Below, in pieces: positions 62,759 to 64,000 of a DNA stretch of 64,000 nt. The stretch spans positions 496,001 through 560,000 of the forward strand of contig NZ_JAUGQQ010000001.1 in assembly GCF_030410135.1 (NCBI RefSeq), written 5' to 3'. The position numbers and the translations under genes were made by a program. This DNA is from Aequorivita aurantiaca. GTDB taxonomy: Bacteria > Bacteroidota > Bacteroidia > Flavobacteriales > Flavobacteriaceae. The notes below the pieces were generated by a model that saw only the letters and a list, made by a program, of their open reading frames with translations, was not told the origin of the DNA and did not search any database. The stretch's first letter is position 1; every line of letters begins with the position of its first letter.

Positions 62759-64000
62759 TTATGATTTTTTATAACTTGAATAATATTCATCCATCAAATT
62801 CATTAATGCCTTCACCAAATCTTTTGTTTCCAGCAAAATACTGAAATATAAGGTAGTGTTTTTAGGGCTCGACTCCTCTGTTCGGGTGCGCGCTATCTGC
62901 TTTTCTATCTTATTTGAAAGACTTGTAAAAATTTCCTCCTTTTTTGCCAGTACATTTTTTATGCGCTGGAACTCTTTTTTGTGGAAGATGTCATCGATCT
63001 CATTCAAAAGTTCTTCCAAATGCTGATCTATTTCCTGCAAATCCTTTATTTGATTAAAACGAAGCGCCTTGTGGTTATTATTCACGTGCTTATAACTGGC
63101 CTTCGAAATAAATTCCAAGGATTGCACCACATCCGTTAGATAGCCTAAAATTATAATATAAAAGTTACTGCCGCGAACGCTTGTTTCATCCAGGTTTTTA
63201 ATGAAATAGAAAATGTTGTCGCGCAATTCCTCTACTTCATCGGTTAGTTTGCTTACTCCCTTTTTGCTCTTTTTCAGTTTTTTGGTATCCTGTTTGGCTA
63301 AGCCACGAAGCATATCGCTATAAATTTTATTCGTACGGGAAACCACGTTGCTAATATTTTCGGCACTTTCCTGAATGATGCCTTGTACCGTTTTGCTCTC
63401 TGTTTTCTTTAGTCCGGATTTGTCCAGCTTCACTTTCACTTTGTTTTTATGGGATAGGTAGTTGCGAACCAATAAAAGAATGGCCATTAATAATAGCACG
63501 GCAATCATTGCTCCTCTACCTATATATATAAGATAGGTAAGCGTTCCGGCTGCAGCAAAGGCCACAAATGCTGTAAAAAACCAGCCACCTATAACGTTCA
63601 GTACTCCGGCCACTCGGTAAACAGCGCTTTCGCGACCCCAAGCTCTATCTGCCAAAGATGTTCCCATCGCTACCATAAACGTTACGTAGGTTGTTGAAAG
63701 TGGCAGTTTCATTGAGGTGGCGGTAGCAATCAAAATTCCGGCAACAACAAGGTTTATGGAAGCTCGAATCATATCAAAAGCCGGCAATTCATAAGTTTTA
63801 TGTTTTGGAAGGTTGATTACAGGTTTTTCAAAACGTTTGTCCAATTTTTGTTGAAGAGATTGCGGCACGATGTAATTGAAATAGTTAGAGAGCTGGGTGC
63901 CGGATTTAACCAGAATTCGCGCAAACATGTTCGGATTGAATTTCTCATGCCCTTCTCCCTGTCGTGCAAGATCAATTTCAGTATCGGAAACGGAGCGTGC
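62759..64000 (-). CDS. PiT phosphate transporter with PhoU-like tail, 5' end outside window
   Basis: 413 codons in the window; the frame stays open past the ATG at 63928 to the right edge, so the N-terminal half of the protein is missing here. The visible part has the second PHO4/PiT half with PLSTTYVTFMVAMGTSLADR and GVLNVIGGWFFTAF helices, two more membrane helices, then a long cytoplasmic helical region (about residues 200-413 of the visible part; KSKKGVSKLTDEVEELRDNI) resembling PhoU or DUF47. Likely Na+- or H+-driven phosphate uptake with self-contained regulator domain. Confidence 0.9.
   Translation of the reverse strand, partial: ARSVSDTEIDLARQGEGHEKFNPNMFARILVKSGTQLSNYFNYIVPQSLQQKLDKRFEKPVINLPKHKTYELPAFDMIRASINLVVAGILIATATSMKLPLSTTYVTFMVAMGTSLADRAWGRESAVYRVAGVLNVIGGWFFTAFVAFAAAGTLTYLIYIGRGAMIAVLLLMAILLLVRNYLSHKNKVKVKLDKSGLKKTESKTVQGIIQESAENISNVVSRTNKIYSDMLRGLAKQDTKKLKKSKKGVSKLTDEVEELRDNIFYFIKNLDETSVRGSNFYIIILGYLTDVVQSLEFISKASYKHVNNNHKALRFNQIKDLQEIDQHLEELLNEIDDIFHKKEFQRIKNVLAKKEEIFTSLSNKIEKQIARTRTEESSPKNTTLYFSILLETKDLVKALMNLMDEYYSSYKKS

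Noticed and set aside
1-64000. Prophage, integrative element, toxin-antitoxin or CRISPR system
   Set aside because: No integrase, transposase, phage structural gene, repeat-spacer array or typical toxin-antitoxin pair was seen; base composition and gene content look uniform.

Overview
The window is about 64 kb of AT-rich chromosome from a member of the Bacteroidota, almost certainly a Flavobacteriaceae (marine Aequorivita-like would fit, but the genus is a guess). Evidence: gldH, five proteins with C-terminal type IX secretion (T9SS) sorting domains, the promoter consensus TTG-N19-TAnnTTTG in front of many genes, typical flavobacterial families (DUF4292, DUF4286, DUF3109, RicT/PSP1, HU-CCDC81/SPOR), weak ribosome binding sites, and short intergenic repeats of the CCCGCCTTCGCGGG and CTCGACTGCGCTCGAG kinds. 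I see no insertion sequence, prophage, integron or CRISPR array: this is core chromosome with a few accessory secreted proteins.

Layout. 1-4263 is a heme cluster (hemE cut by the window edge, a DUF6973-like protein, an EI24-like membrane protein, hemF, hemB). 4371-9374 holds two small unknown proteins, a CNNM/CorC-type transporter, an O6-alkylguanine repair protein, a serine hydrolase, a 3'-5' exonuclease and a lipoprotein with a repeated His/Cys motif. A large secreted subtilase (9451-12798, minus) and a two-cassette peptide ABC ATPase follow. 15101-20631 (minus) carries scoAB and the ricT-gldH-PBP1A operon; trhO (minus) and recA (plus) diverge from 21.9 kb. 23167-25378 is an ECF sigma factor followed by a predicted protein spanning both membranes, the most interesting system in the window. 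25492-30024 holds plsC, trpS, dprA, an HU-CCDC81/SPOR protein and a thioesterase, followed by a second secreted subtilase (30356-33958).

34012-45438 is a long minus-strand block: TPR protein, DUF4286, rsmA, mgtE, thioesterase, polysaccharide flippase, dut, sugar nucleotidyltransferase, TPR protein, DUF4292 lipoprotein and an EnvC-like protein with a degenerate LytM domain. 45582-49244 holds two tandem paralogous T9SS-exported Asp-box proteins. 49454-54426 has a lipoprotein, DUF3109, MarC, an S41 protease, dCMP deaminase and a HupE-like protein; 54724-56103 is a GLUG-repeat T9SS cargo. The right end has tRNA-Leu(CAA), prs, rplY, pth, ribF, a vitamin K gamma-carboxylase-like HTTM protein, serS and a phosphate transporter with a PhoU-like tail, cut by the right edge.

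Themes: aerobic heme synthesis (O2-dependent HemF, Mg-type HemB); envelope building and surveillance (PBP1A, EnvC, SPOR, flippase, PlsC, sigma/anti-sigma barrel); and export of large adhesive or proteolytic proteins by T9SS. Several genes appear to start with TTG, while some other apparent TTG starts are really the last three bases of the TAnnTTTG promoter box; starts below were corrected for this.
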